Shown here: one piece after another, positions 19,201-26,196 of the stretch | Layout of the letters: each line of letters starts with the position of its first letter | How positions within the stretch are numbered: the stretch's first letter is position 1 | Origin: Methanobacteriota archaeon | GTDB lineage: Archaea; Halobacteriota; Methanosarcinia; Methanosarcinales; Methanosarcinaceae | Direction: 5' to 3' | DNA: 64,000 nt | Assembly: GCA_023399215.1 (NCBI GenBank) | Contig: JAEWQJ010000010.1 | Location: forward strand, 1 to 64,000 | Translations under genes and position numbers: made by a program | Notes under the pieces: generated by a model | Databases searched by the model: none | The model's input: the letters and a program-made list of their open reading frames with translations, nothing else | What the model was told of the DNA's origin: nothing

Positions 19201-20867
19201 TAAATTATAGCAACTTTTTTGTCCGACTCCGGAATTTCACTGAGGTTCACCCAGCTTTCCACACGGTCAACAAGCCAGTCTACCTGGTAATCTATGGAAA
19301 CCGAAGTTTCAGTTTCAGTTTCGGGATCTACTTCCGTCGCAGCCATTATTACAGGGTCAATAGCTCCCCAAAGTTCCTGCAAATCGAGCTTCATCATCTT
19401 GTCCGAAGGAAGCGGTCTGCTGCTGGCTTCATACTCGGTCCTGTTCATGTAATTGTCAATAATGCCGTTGATTACAGGCACACCAAGCTCTTCGGCATCA
19501 AACTTGTTGCCAAAGTATGTAAATGAAATAATTGCATCCACAAGGACCTCATCTCCCTGCTTGAAAAAGTCGCCGGAGGAAAGGTTATCAGATCCGTATG
19601 TGGCAATAACATTGTAACCTTTTGCTTCCAGTTTTGAGATCAGGGCATCAATTGGCTCAATCTGGAATGGAAAATAGCTCTGGTACATGGTGATTGCAAT
19701 TGTAGGCTTTGAAGGATCGTATACATGCCCTCCGTCGCTTCGGTTTGAATACCAGGCAAGGTAGGTATCAAGAGAATCGGTAAAGTAACCTGTCATGTTC
19801 GTGTGGTATATTGCCCTTTCTGGAAGCGTATGCGGCTCCTCATATAGCAGGTCAGATCTGCTGCAGCAATTACTGGCGATGCAGAATACCAGATTTTTCA
19901 GGTTGTTCTGGTCGTAAGCCCCGTTAATCCAGTAGTTGTTCAGTTTTTCCCTGTAGCTTTCGATCTGGTCTTCAGGAAGCGGGATGCTCTCATTCAGAAG
20001 GGTATCGTCATCAATAACCACACACCCGTTAGCAATTGCACTGTCTACCGTCGGTGTGAGCTTCTGGGCTGTTGAAGGACTGAGCATGTTGATGTAAATT
20101 ATGTCCATTGCACTAAGGTCAACGTCATTTTCCATCACGTAGTCAGCCATAAAGCAGTTAAGAGTAAGGTTCAGGCTGTTGTTACTGTTGATTTCTTCAG
20201 CCAGGTTTTTGAGTGGGAGTTCATGACTCCTGTATCCGGTCACAATGGCAATGTTCAGGTGTTGGCTGCTGCCGGAATCACTCTGAATCTGGCTGAAGTT
20301 ATCCTGAGTCTCACTGGAATTACCCTGAGTCTCACTGGAGTTACTCTGAGTCTCACTGGAATTATCCTGAATCTGGCTGGAGTTATCCTGAGTTTCTGTT
20401 TCATCTTCCTTTAACAAAAGAACGTTTGTGGAACCTAAAGGTATAGGGTCAGCATTCATCTGTTTCTGGCGGGTGAGTCCGCTGATTCTGGCACTGCCAG
20501 AAAGGCTAGCTTCACTGACAGGCAGGTCAAGAAGAGCCTGAGACTCATTTTCATCGATATTTCTGCTTGATGTATCAAGATTCACTATAAGGTCCGTTCC
20601 GTTTTGAACCTGAATTTGTTCATCGGCACGGCGCCATTTGTCCTCGTTGTAAAGAGCTACAAGCGTATAGTTTCCGTCGGGAATGTCGGAAAGCAGGTAA
20701 TTGCCTTCGACATCACTGGTTGTGCTGGCAACGAGTTCATACTGAAGATCTCCGCTTCCAGCCGCCGGAGAAATCGAAAACAACGCTAAAAGCATAAAAA
20801 ATGCCAGTATTGAAGCCTTAATTTTTTTGTTCAAAAGGTTCGTTTCTTTATTCAACTGTTCATTCAT
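16209..20867 (-). CDS. exported, membrane-anchored CobN/magnesium-chelatase H-like protein
   Basis: The 1552-residue protein is longer than usual CobN (about 1200-1300). It begins with an export signal (about 17-37, ILAFFMLLALFSISPAAG), then a carboxypeptidase-regulatory-like Ig domain (about 40-95), a Ser/Asn/Gln repeat linker (about 150-195), and a CobN chelatase core (about 200-1420) with RHGTQEWLPGKE and the late CCHHTCGNP. A Ser-rich stalk follows, then a C-terminal TM (about 1525-1545) with a KKKM stop-transfer end. The core should therefore lie outside the cell. CobN/BchH normally bind a tetrapyrrole and need ATP-using partners in the cytoplasm; none is adjacent. Roles in capturing a corrinoid, heme or metal are possible but inferred. 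Upstream palindromes suggest regulation. Confidence 0.9.
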   Translation of the reverse strand: MNEQLNKETNLLNKKIKASILAFFMLLALFSISPAAGSGDLQYELVASTTSDVEGNYLLSDIPDGNYTLVALYNEDKWRRADEQIQVQNGTDLIVNLDTSSRNIDENESQALLDLPVSEASLSGSARISGLTRQKQMNADPIPLGSTNVLLLKEDETETQDNSSQIQDNSSETQSNSSETQGNSSETQDNFSQIQSDSGSSQHLNIAIVTGYRSHELPLKNLAEEINSNNSLNLTLNCFMADYVMENDVDLSAMDIIYINMLSPSTAQKLTPTVDSAIANGCVVIDDDTLLNESIPLPEDQIESYREKLNNYWINGAYDQNNLKNLVFCIASNCCSRSDLLYEEPHTLPERAIYHTNMTGYFTDSLDTYLAWYSNRSDGGHVYDPSKPTIAITMYQSYFPFQIEPIDALISKLEAKGYNVIATYGSDNLSSGDFFKQGDEVLVDAIISFTYFGNKFDAEELGVPVINGIIDNYMNRTEYEASSRPLPSDKMMKLDLQELWGAIDPVIMAATEVDPETETETSVSIDYQVDWLVDRVESWVNLSEIPESDKKVAIIYYNHGGGKDNIGASYLDVIPSLSNLLGAMAKDGYALNENQTLNETELLNLMLTQGINIGTWAPGELQKMVETGKVVLLPESTYEKWFSELPEERQQEVIDQWGPAPGKIMVWENETGKYLVIPRIEVGKNVILAPQPSRGWLDDNEALYHDKDLPPHHQYIAFYLWLQHSEEEGGFDSDALVHFGRHGTQEWLPGKEFGLSRYDWPSLMIGDKPVIYPYVMDGLGEGNEAKRRGGAVIVDHLVPPILSAGSYGNYSNLSEAIQNYEQAEADASLKAAHRSEVLNLTQSLSLDKELNMTEAENNETYFNTTFLEGLEDLLDEYKNQSMPYGLHVLGTSPKGEQLVGMVNSMLGTDFADSVNEFNKTEGSQLYLLDLVLNQGVNSTAAQKQVLGKSNETVSTFLSDAEEYAANLALGKEEIDQVLNALDGKFIPGNLGGDPVRNPETLPSGRNFYAFDQRIVPTEAVWTLGQEMADQMLEAYVAEHGTYPKKVAYILWAGETTRHEGVMESEILYLLGVKPVWNSGRVVDVEAIPMETLGRPRIDVVMQISGLYRDMYPDKVRLLDKAVKLAYAQEDSPNYVRENADALKSSLTSEGSLNESEALDLALLRIFGSSDGAYGTGLPNAISSSDTWESNDELAELYINKMCNAYGEDVWGEDLKDLFEKNLEGVEATVHSRSTNLYGTLDNDDFFQYLGGLNLAISSVSGGEYPDSYITNMLTNGDEKTETLEKFLTRETYSRYFNSKWIEGMQGSGYAGAREMSDFVENLWGWEATNPDLISDDMWNQVYKTYVADQELSDWIKQNNPYAYQSMTARMLETARKGNWDASDDVLESLATEYEESVVEDGVTCCHHTCGNPLLNSYVSGMVSVPGFSEAIENATQESLEQEETEEQSSSGEKHSSGGNKGSSTPVIRSAENSNQTVVESDAGYGVDSPEPAPEVSKSSADSDYVEGYEMKKDSTDEPDNNGFSFSGSDIFGIIFVVAAIGGIYFGFYKKKM
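20262..20405. repeat. tandem repeat inside the CobN-like gene encoding a Ser/Asn/Gln linker
   Basis: The minus-strand gene contains about six copies of an imperfect 18- or 21-base unit encoding DNSSQIQ/SNSSETQ-type heptads. They form the low-complexity linker between the Ig-like domain and the chelatase core, and the many NSS sequons could be N-glycosylated outside the cell. Confidence 0.8.
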
Positions 20868-21045
20868 AATTCCTACTCCAGAAACTAATTTTTGATGCCG
20901 AGTTGTGAGGATATTATTACTAAATCTTGAGACTGCACGCTGCTTTCAAGAAATCATTTACTGTTCAACTTTCAAATTTTTCATCAGCAAACATGAAAAA
21001 ATCAGATCAATAATAACAAGAAATTGCATTATACACAAATAACTA

Positions 21046-21060
21046 AAGTAAACTTTACTT
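21046..21060. promoter_or_regulatory. perfect palindrome, candidate operator upstream of the CobN-like gene
   Basis: AAGTAAACTTTACTT is a perfect dyad (7-bp arms, one central base), with CTA on the left and TAG two bases beyond the right arm extending the symmetry. It lies about 180 bases upstream of the CobN-like start. The half-site TTTACTTGT recurs exactly at the second inverted repeat (21191 region). The repressor is unknown; a metal-responsive regulator is only a guess. Confidence 0.5.
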
Positions 21061-21183
21061 GTTAGTGCAAAGAAAAACATCATTTGACACCTGTTATTAA
21101 AAAAATATTTTAAAGGAAAATAACCTCACAAATTCTCAATTGTCCACCTCAATATCGTAAACAATTACGTAATTTCAGCTCAA

Positions 21184-21217
21184 TTTTAGTTTACTTGTAT
21201 AAAAAACTAAAATTTTA
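21184..21217. promoter_or_regulatory. second inverted repeat upstream of the CobN-like gene
   Basis: TTTTAGTTT (21184-21192) and AAACTAAAA (21204-21212) are perfect complements with an 11-base spacer. The right arm also belongs to a second perfect palindrome, CTAAAATTTTAG. Together with the 21046 site it shares TTTACTTGT. Confidence 0.45.
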
Positions 21218-21716
21218 GATAATAATCCTTAGCCAAAAAGGTAATAACAAATGGAAGGCAGACCAAAAAATGACATCCAATGCCATTTATTGAGCCACAG
21301 TAAATTTAATAGACGGAATTACAAGTCAAACAAAAAATATTTTGAAAAGGAAAAATTATGGAAAATAATAATAAAAATTGAGAATGCCAAGAAGTTAACA
21401 AAATATAAAAAGAGGTCAGGTATTTAACTCAACTTGACAAATTCTGTTAATTAATACAGTATTTCCTTATTAAAAACACATTGCGTTGATACATTATTTT
21501 GTGGTAAAATAAAACATGTCAAAAATTAATAAACAAAAAAGATAAATTTAAATTATATAAAGAAAACAGAAGTTTGAAGCCCATATTATTGCTTCAAGAC
21601 ATTTGGAGTTTTGCTCGAGGAGAATCTCAAAATCTCTTAAAATCTTTAAACATACTTTGAATCCTTAAACATACCTTGACACCTCTTTCTTCAAAAGGAT
21701 TTCCAAAATGAATTAT

Positions 21717-21786
21717 TATCTCTAACTCTATATCTCTAACTCTATATCTCTAACTTTATATCTCTAACTCTATATCTCTAACTTTA
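21717..21786. repeat. five tandem copies of a 14-base unit
   Basis: Five back-to-back copies of TATCTCTAACTCTA (two with TTTA at the end) make a 70-base microsatellite-like array in the gap between the CobN-like gene and the PepSY-like gene. Confidence 0.9.
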
Positions 21787-22030
21787 TAATTGATACGTTA
21801 TGAAGCTAAAAGAGAGTAGAACCTTCTACTCTCATTTCTCCTTCTTTAGATATCGAGTTTTACTGTACTTAATTTATCCATTCATCTTTTTACACTTCGC
21901 TCTCATTTTATACTCGCAGAGAGATGCTCAACTTTTTGTCATAATATTTGTTTCTTTATGCTCGACTTTTTGTCGTAATGTTTATTCATTTCGGGTTGCT
22001 CAGAGCCAGAACTCCTGGGTTTAGTCTGAC

Positions 22031-22122
22031 AACCCATATTTTTTACAGACCTTGAAACCATTGCTGCAAGCCTTTTCTGGGTTCAGCCGCTTGCAGGGTG
22101 GATAAATGAAAAGTACCGCTGA
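22031..22122 (+). pseudogene. possible 3' remnant of an unrecognised gene
   Basis: After a stop at about 22026, the frame reads a protein-like tail, DLETIAASLFWVQPLAGWIN plus EKYR, ending in TGA at 22120-22122. Codon use here is more coding-like than the surroundings, and no start or ribosome-binding site is visible. I could not name the parent family. This is a weak call. Confidence 0.25.
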
Positions 22123-22273
22123 CTTTTCGTGAAAATAAACAGTACATGAAAAAAATTATATATCCTTATGATAATGTACATATGTAGCCAAAACACTACA
22201 TATGGTGTATTAACAGGCATTTACAATTAATTACAGATTACAAACAAAGAAAAACATGAGTGAAGGTGTAACA

Positions 22274-22738
22274 ATGAGAAAAGCAATTATAGCAATTCTT
22301 CTGGGAATACTGTTTATAGGGGTTTCCGGAGCAGCGGTAGTCAGTGCAGTTGCTTCGGATAATCCAGGGACAAACTATGGTTCTGGATCAATGTACAGGT
22401 GGGCTGCAAGGAACACAGATTCTGGCCCACGTTACGGCAACTTTTCCGATTGTCCTTACTTCAACTCAAATAGTACTGCGGAACTTGAGGTTAAGACTGT
22501 AGATGAAGCACTCGAAATCGCAAAGACAGAGATCGACAGTGACGTTTCCAAAGAGGACATTTCTCAGATGCGTCGCTGGTGGATTGTTTCCTATCAGGAC
22601 GAGGACGGGGTTTACAAGCAGGCAAGAATTGATGCCGTCAGCGGTGAAGTGTTTACCGATTATCCTGTTTGCACAGGAGCACAGACAGGCAACAGATACG
22701 GCAGAGGTCAGGGCTACTGCAGGACAAATGCCTGCTGA
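22274..22738 (+). CDS. secreted PepSY-like domain protein
   Basis: The 154-residue product starts with a signal peptide (residues 1-27, AIIAILLGILFIGVSGAAVV) and a Gly/Asn/Tyr-rich segment. Residues about 75-135 look like a PepSY-type domain: KTVDEALEIAKTEI, then RWWIVSYQDEDGVYKQARID, then AVSGEVF. The C-terminus is Gly/Arg-rich with three Cys. PepSY proteins are usually protease inhibitors or metal/metabolite-responsive surface modules. I chose ATG 22274, with GAAGGTG upstream, over an in-frame ATG at 22256. It is divergent from the CobN-like gene across the long gap. Confidence 0.75.
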   Translation: MRKAIIAILLGILFIGVSGAAVVSAVASDNPGTNYGSGSMYRWAARNTDSGPRYGNFSDCPYFNSNSTAELEVKTVDEALEIAKTEIDSDVSKEDISQMRRWWIVSYQDEDGVYKQARIDAVSGEVFTDYPVCTGAQTGNRYGRGQGYCRTNAC

Positions 22739-23187
22739 GAGCAACAGCGCTTCAATATTAATTGAATATTGAAGCCATCCCTAATACTATCCTTTTTATT
22801 TATTTTTTCAGGTTAATTCTTCGAGTTACAGATATTCTTCGAGTTACAGTTTAATTCTTCGAGTTACAGTTTAATAGTACAGTTTAATTCTTCGAGTTAC
22901 AGGTTAATAGTACAGTTTAATTCTTCGAGTTACAGTTTAATTCTTCGAGTACAGATTAATTCTTCGAGTATAGGTTAATTCTTTGAGTTACAGGTTAATT
23001 CTTCAAGTATAGGTTAATTCTTCAATTTATTGCCCTTTTATCAAAAATCTCTAATGGACTTTTATATTTACAGTTACCTTTTTCCGGATATTCTTTTATA
23101 TTTATGGTAGCAATATCTGAGAAAAAAGTCGGTGGAACAAGAAAACCAATAATTTCAAGAATATCTGTTATTTTCGAGGTGGAAAGC
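22739..23187. repeat. intergenic region dominated by a tandem repeat array (22811-23026)
   Basis: About ten copies of a unit close to TTAATTCTTCGAGTTACAGG, some shortened (TTAATAGTACAG), fill 22811-23026. The spacing varies and copies abut with no unique spacers, so this is not a CRISPR array. The stretch just after the PepSY gene has a T-rich run (22788-22809) suited to termination. From 23027 to 23187 an open frame exists but is probably not translated before the TTG at 23188. Confidence 0.8.
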
Positions 23188-23403
23188 TTGAATGGCATGG
23201 GATATGGCATAACTGGTTCCTTTTGGGGATTTCTCCTGAATCTCCTAATCATTCTTCTTATAGTAGGTGTGGCGATAGTGCTGCTGAACAGGTCCGGGTA
23301 CACAGCACCGAAGGATAATGAACGAATTATCAAAATGGAAAAAGATATCGAAGAAATCAAAAAAACAGTGGAAGATATAAAATCCAAGCTGGAAGAAATC
23401 TAA
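23188..23403 (+). CDS. small membrane protein with C-terminal coiled coil
   Basis: From TTG 23188, which has GAGGTGG seven bases upstream, the product is 71 residues: a Gly-rich lead, one strong TM segment (WGFLLNLLIILLIVGVAIVLL), then a charged helix (NERIIKMEKDIEEIKKTVED...) typical of a coiled coil. An ATG nine bases later is the alternative start; the frame also opens upstream to 23104 without a ribosome-binding site. It precedes an ArsR-type regulator by 73 bases in the same direction, an arrangement that suggests a small sensing or stress operon. Function is unknown. Confidence 0.6.
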   Translation: MNGMGYGITGSFWGFLLNLLIILLIVGVAIVLLNRSGYTAPKDNERIIKMEKDIEEIKKTVEDIKSKLEEI

Positions 23404-23476
23404 AGCTTTATGTCTACTGCAGGCTCTGGATACCTTCCAGGCCAGGTGCAACCAAAAGTATGCGAGGACATTCTGG

Positions 23477-23770
23477 ATGACAAAATCACTTCAGCAAATA
23501 GTGGATATTGGCGAGGCTCTCTCTCATCCCGTAAGGCTTAAACTGCTCTACCTGCTGGCCGAAAGGGAGAGGTATGTATACGAACTCGCCAAGGACCTGA
23601 ATCTTTCAAGGCAGGTAGTAAACCTGCATTTAAAACGCCTGGAAAAAGCCGGATTTGTTGAAAGTGATCTCAGACTTGAAGATGATGATCTCAGGGCCAA
23701 GAAGTTTTATCGATTAAAGGAGTTTGAGGTTTCTCTCGGGATGGAAGATTTAAAAAGGATTTTCGAGTGA
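23477..23770 (+). CDS. ArsR-family winged-helix transcriptional regulator
   Basis: The 97-residue protein is a compact winged helix: IGEALSHPVRLKLLYLLAER (helix 1-2), YVYELAKDLNLSRQVVNLHL (recognition helix), then the wing VESDLRLEDDDLRAKKFYRLK. It lacks the ELCVCDL metal-binding motif of ArsR/SmtB metal sensors, so it need not respond to metal. It follows the small coiled-coil membrane protein and probably shares its transcript. Target genes are unknown, with autoregulation the simplest guess. Confidence 0.85.
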   Translation: MTKSLQQIVDIGEALSHPVRLKLLYLLAERERYVYELAKDLNLSRQVVNLHLKRLEKAGFVESDLRLEDDDLRAKKFYRLKEFEVSLGMEDLKRIFE

Positions 23771-23870
23771 AGTCTGGATTCTACCTAATTTCTATATTTT
23801 TTTATGTTATTCAGTTTTTTTACTGCCAGTATAATTATATAAGTCTCAGTCTTCTGAGTTTCAGGTTTGG

Positions 23871-23922
23871 AAAATTCTCAACAGGAATATATTCAGAAAT
23901 TCTCAACAGGAATATATTCAGG
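23871..23922. repeat. direct duplication upstream of the nicotianamine synthase-like gene
   Basis: AAATTCTCAACAGGAATATA followed by TTCAG occurs twice in direct succession, immediately before the gene at 23951. It may affect the promoter or leader. No dyad symmetry was seen. Confidence 0.8.
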
Positions 23923-23950
23923 CGCACCATAATACTCCTTGGGGATTGGT

Positions 23951-24823
23951 ATGGTTGGTGCGATTGATGAGAGTCTGGAGCTTTCAGAAGCTATCCTCAA
24001 AGAAATACTCGATTTGTATAAGGACATACGGGAACTCTCTGATGAAGAGATCCTATTCTGCTCTTCGGACAGGCCAGAGAAACTGTTCATGAGACTGGAT
24101 ACTTTAATTACCCGGGACCTGGGAAGTGATGTAGTTTTTATTCTTCTGAATAAACAGGAGCTTGAGCCGATTTTCGCCCACCTGAACCGATTCAGAAATT
24201 TATATACGGTAAGGCTGGAAACCGGATATGCAAAGGAAATTCTTGCGAGCCAATCTCCCTGGGATGTCCTTGAGGAATTTCCCTTTTACAAAAATTACCT
24301 CAGGCTGGTCCAGGCAGAATATGAAGGGTTTGGGCTAAAAGCCGGAGACAGAGTTTTTTTCCTCGGAAGCGGGCCTCTTCCCCTGACGCTTATCGTTTTC
24401 TTCAAATATCATGCAGTAAAAGGCACAGGGATAGAGCAGAATCCTGAAAGGGCAAGGCTTTCAATAGAAACGCTTGATAAGCTCGGGCTTTCTAAAGACA
24501 TCACCATAATTAACGGGAGCCATTTTTCCATGGACCCAATTGATTTTCTAGATCCTGGTACCAGGGTAAAGGCTTTCATAATAGCTGCCCAGGCTGAACC
24601 TAAAAAAGAAATTCTCGATTATTTACTAGAAGTAACACCTGCAGGATGCAGGATTTCTTACAGAATTTACGAAAAAGGCTTAATGAAACTGCTAAATCGG
24701 GACTTTCTGCTTGATTTGCCAGACGGTTACAGGGAATATAAGCGAATCCGGCCCGAACCTCCCGCATATAATACAGTCATCATTCTGGAAAAAATGAGTA
24801 ATTGCTCCGGAATTCCGGAGTAG
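23951..24823 (+). CDS. nicotianamine synthase-like protein
   Basis: The 290-residue product carries the nicotianamine synthase hallmarks: FPFYKNYLRLVQAEYEGFGL (plants: FPYYNNY...LE), then the SAM-binding FLGSGPLPLTLIVF, then GTGIEQNPERARLSIETLDK and TIINGSHFSM. Plant enzymes join three aminocarboxypropyl groups from SAM to make nicotianamine; a methanogen homologue makes a related metal chelator. So this enzyme probably makes a nicotianamine-like metallophore. No opine-type dehydrogenase or metallophore transporter is adjacent. GGGG lies 7 bases before ATG 23951. The stop is TAG with TAA directly after it, which would limit read-through in a pyrrolysine-using organism. Confidence 0.9.
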   Translation: MVGAIDESLELSEAILKEILDLYKDIRELSDEEILFCSSDRPEKLFMRLDTLITRDLGSDVVFILLNKQELEPIFAHLNRFRNLYTVRLETGYAKEILASQSPWDVLEEFPFYKNYLRLVQAEYEGFGLKAGDRVFFLGSGPLPLTLIVFFKYHAVKGTGIEQNPERARLSIETLDKLGLSKDITIINGSHFSMDPIDFLDPGTRVKAFIIAAQAEPKKEILDYLLEVTPAGCRISYRIYEKGLMKLLNRDFLLDLPDGYREYKRIRPEPPAYNTVIILEKMSNCSGIPE

Positions 24824-24894
24824 TAACAGACTATTAACAGATTAGTACAGATTATTAACAGACTATTAACAGACTATTTACAGACTATTTTAAT
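24824..24894. repeat. tandem repeats between convergent genes
   Basis: About five imperfect copies of a 13-base unit (ACAGACTATTAAC) fill the short gap between the nicotianamine synthase-like gene and the MerR-family gene. Confidence 0.75.
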
Positions 24895-24897
24895 GGA

Positions 24898-25752
24898 TTA
24901 CTTTTCCTTTATCGGGACCTGAATTTCAGTCATAAGCTCTTCTTCAGGAACTTCTTCAGGGCTATTGAAATACAATTCCCTGCTCGGGCCCAGAGTTTCC
25001 AGGTTATTCTCCTTTGCATACGAGAAAATCAGATTGTAACCGGCTTCAACTCCCGGGTATGGCCCTCGGTAGACTACTGAGACAGCTTTTATGGCAGGCA
25101 GAGTTTTTACTTCCATTTTCGGGTCTTCTACTGAGATCCTGCCAGATACAGGCAGGGCGATCTCAATATCAGCCCCGATTTCTTTGTATTCTTCGTCATG
25201 GCAGAGGAACATAATAGGACCTGTAACTTTTACACGGTTTCGCTGGTTTTCAGGGCTGCCGACGATTGTGCAGATTTCACCTATAAGTTTTCCAATAGTT
25301 GCCACAAAAGTTCCTTTTTCACGCTTGCTTATTACTCGCATCTCGGGTATTTCTTTTATAACGGGTTCTGTAACAGACATTTTGAATAACTCCATAACTT
25401 TTCCATTGTGTTTGCAGGCGCCCTGCAAGATCTCTTCGATCCTTTGCAGCTGTCCTATTTCCAGTCGGGTTTGCTCAAGTCTCTTCCTGAAGCCTGTTCC
25501 TATGTACTCGAAGTCTCCTTTGGTTTCCGCATCCAGAAACAGGGAGATTTCTTCCAGGGAAAATCCGAGGAAGCACAGGGTTTTAATTTTCATCCCCTGC
25601 TCCAGCTGGGAAACGGTATAGTACCTGTATCCCGTAAAAGGGTCCTTTGCTTCCGGAACAAGCAGCCCTTTCCGGTCATAGAGCCTGAGTGCTTTTTGCG
25701 AGAGACGAGTCATGAAAGAAAACTTACCGATTGGAATCTGATCTACTGACAT
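24898..25752 (-). CDS. MerR-family regulator with GyrI-like effector-binding domain
   Basis: The 284-residue protein has a MerR DNA-binding domain (about 5-75; IGKFSFMTRLSQKALRLYDR, then PFTGYRYYTVSQLEQGMKI), a coiled-coil dimerisation helix (about 85-115) and a C-terminal GyrI/BmrR-type effector domain (about 125-280), as in multidrug sensors. It probably binds lipophilic cations or similar ligands. I chose ATG 25752; TTG 25761 is also in frame. An inverted repeat at 25825-25853 upstream may be its operator. No efflux gene is adjacent. A decayed copy of part of this gene lies at 25855-25912. Confidence 0.9.
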   Translation of the reverse strand: MSVDQIPIGKFSFMTRLSQKALRLYDRKGLLVPEAKDPFTGYRYYTVSQLEQGMKIKTLCFLGFSLEEISLFLDAETKGDFEYIGTGFRKRLEQTRLEIGQLQRIEEILQGACKHNGKVMELFKMSVTEPVIKEIPEMRVISKREKGTFVATIGKLIGEICTIVGSPENQRNRVKVTGPIMFLCHDEEYKEIGADIEIALPVSGRISVEDPKMEVKTLPAIKAVSVVYRGPYPGVEAGYNLIFSYAKENNLETLGPSRELYFNSPEEVPEEELMTEIQVPIKEK

Positions 25753-25824
25753 CTTGCTCAATCCAGTAATTGTCCTGAAATTAGATAAACAACCTTACTT
25801 TTCCCCGGGGGAGACTTCCGCGTT

Positions 25825-25853
25825 AAGGTGGTAAAGGGTATATTTACCTTCTT
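25825..25853. promoter_or_regulatory. inverted repeat upstream of the MerR-family gene, candidate operator
   Basis: GGTAAA (25830-25835) and TTTACC (25843-25848) are perfect complements with a 7-base spacer, and the flanks AAGGT and TTCTT nearly extend the symmetry. MerR proteins bind such spaced dyads. It is 70-100 bases upstream of the gene start. Confidence 0.4.
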
Positions 25854-25854
25854 T

Positions 25855-25912
25855 AGGAAAAATCCAAGGAAGCATAGGATTTTAATTTTTCATCTCCTGC
25901 TCAAGCAATCAT
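25855..25912 (-). pseudogene. decayed fragment of a second MerR-family gene
   Basis: About 50 bases here closely match the stretch of the intact MerR gene around 25557-25610 that encodes LEQGMKIKTLCFLGFSLEE, in the same orientation. In this copy a one-base insertion and a stop break the frame. It shows that a partial duplication, or a former second copy, existed directly upstream of the present gene. Confidence 0.65.
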
Positions 25913-26196
25913 GAGTTTATTCCAGAACCTGTTTTGTTCTTAAACATAGGAGTTTTCAAAATCATTTTCCATGATCAGGTAACCAATTTACTTTTTGAGA
26001 TACGAGATTTATTAATCATATTTTGAGTTTCAGAATAAGCTCGTTAATTAACCATCTTTTAATATAATAAATTCAATATAAAATTGCATTGGGGCATGGC
26101 TTTTTATTATCTTTTTTTCAGAAAGCGTGTGGACTAGAAGAACAAGGACATAGAAGAAGCGAGGATACAAGAGAGGACATAGAAGAAGGGGGCATT

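Larger units (their letters stand above)
20868..22273. other. long AT-rich intergenic region upstream of the CobN-like gene
   Basis: This 1.4-kb gap lies between two divergent genes and holds no convincing full gene. It contains a 15-base palindrome at 21046-21060, a second inverted repeat at 21184-21212, a five-copy 14-base array at 21717-21786 and a possible gene remnant at 22031-22122. An ORF at 21800-22024 is hydrophobic, has no ribosome-binding site and is probably chance. Confidence 0.6.

Noticed and set aside
20868..21250. Cobalamin riboswitch upstream of the CobN-like gene
   Set aside because: The region is AT-rich and lacks the B12 box or the conserved core. Only palindromes of operator type were found.
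21800..22024. 74-codon hydrophobic ORF
   Set aside because: No ribosome-binding site and a composition expected by chance in AT-rich DNA.
22811..23026. CRISPR array
   Set aside because: Units abut or vary in length, with no unique spacers of even size and no cas genes.
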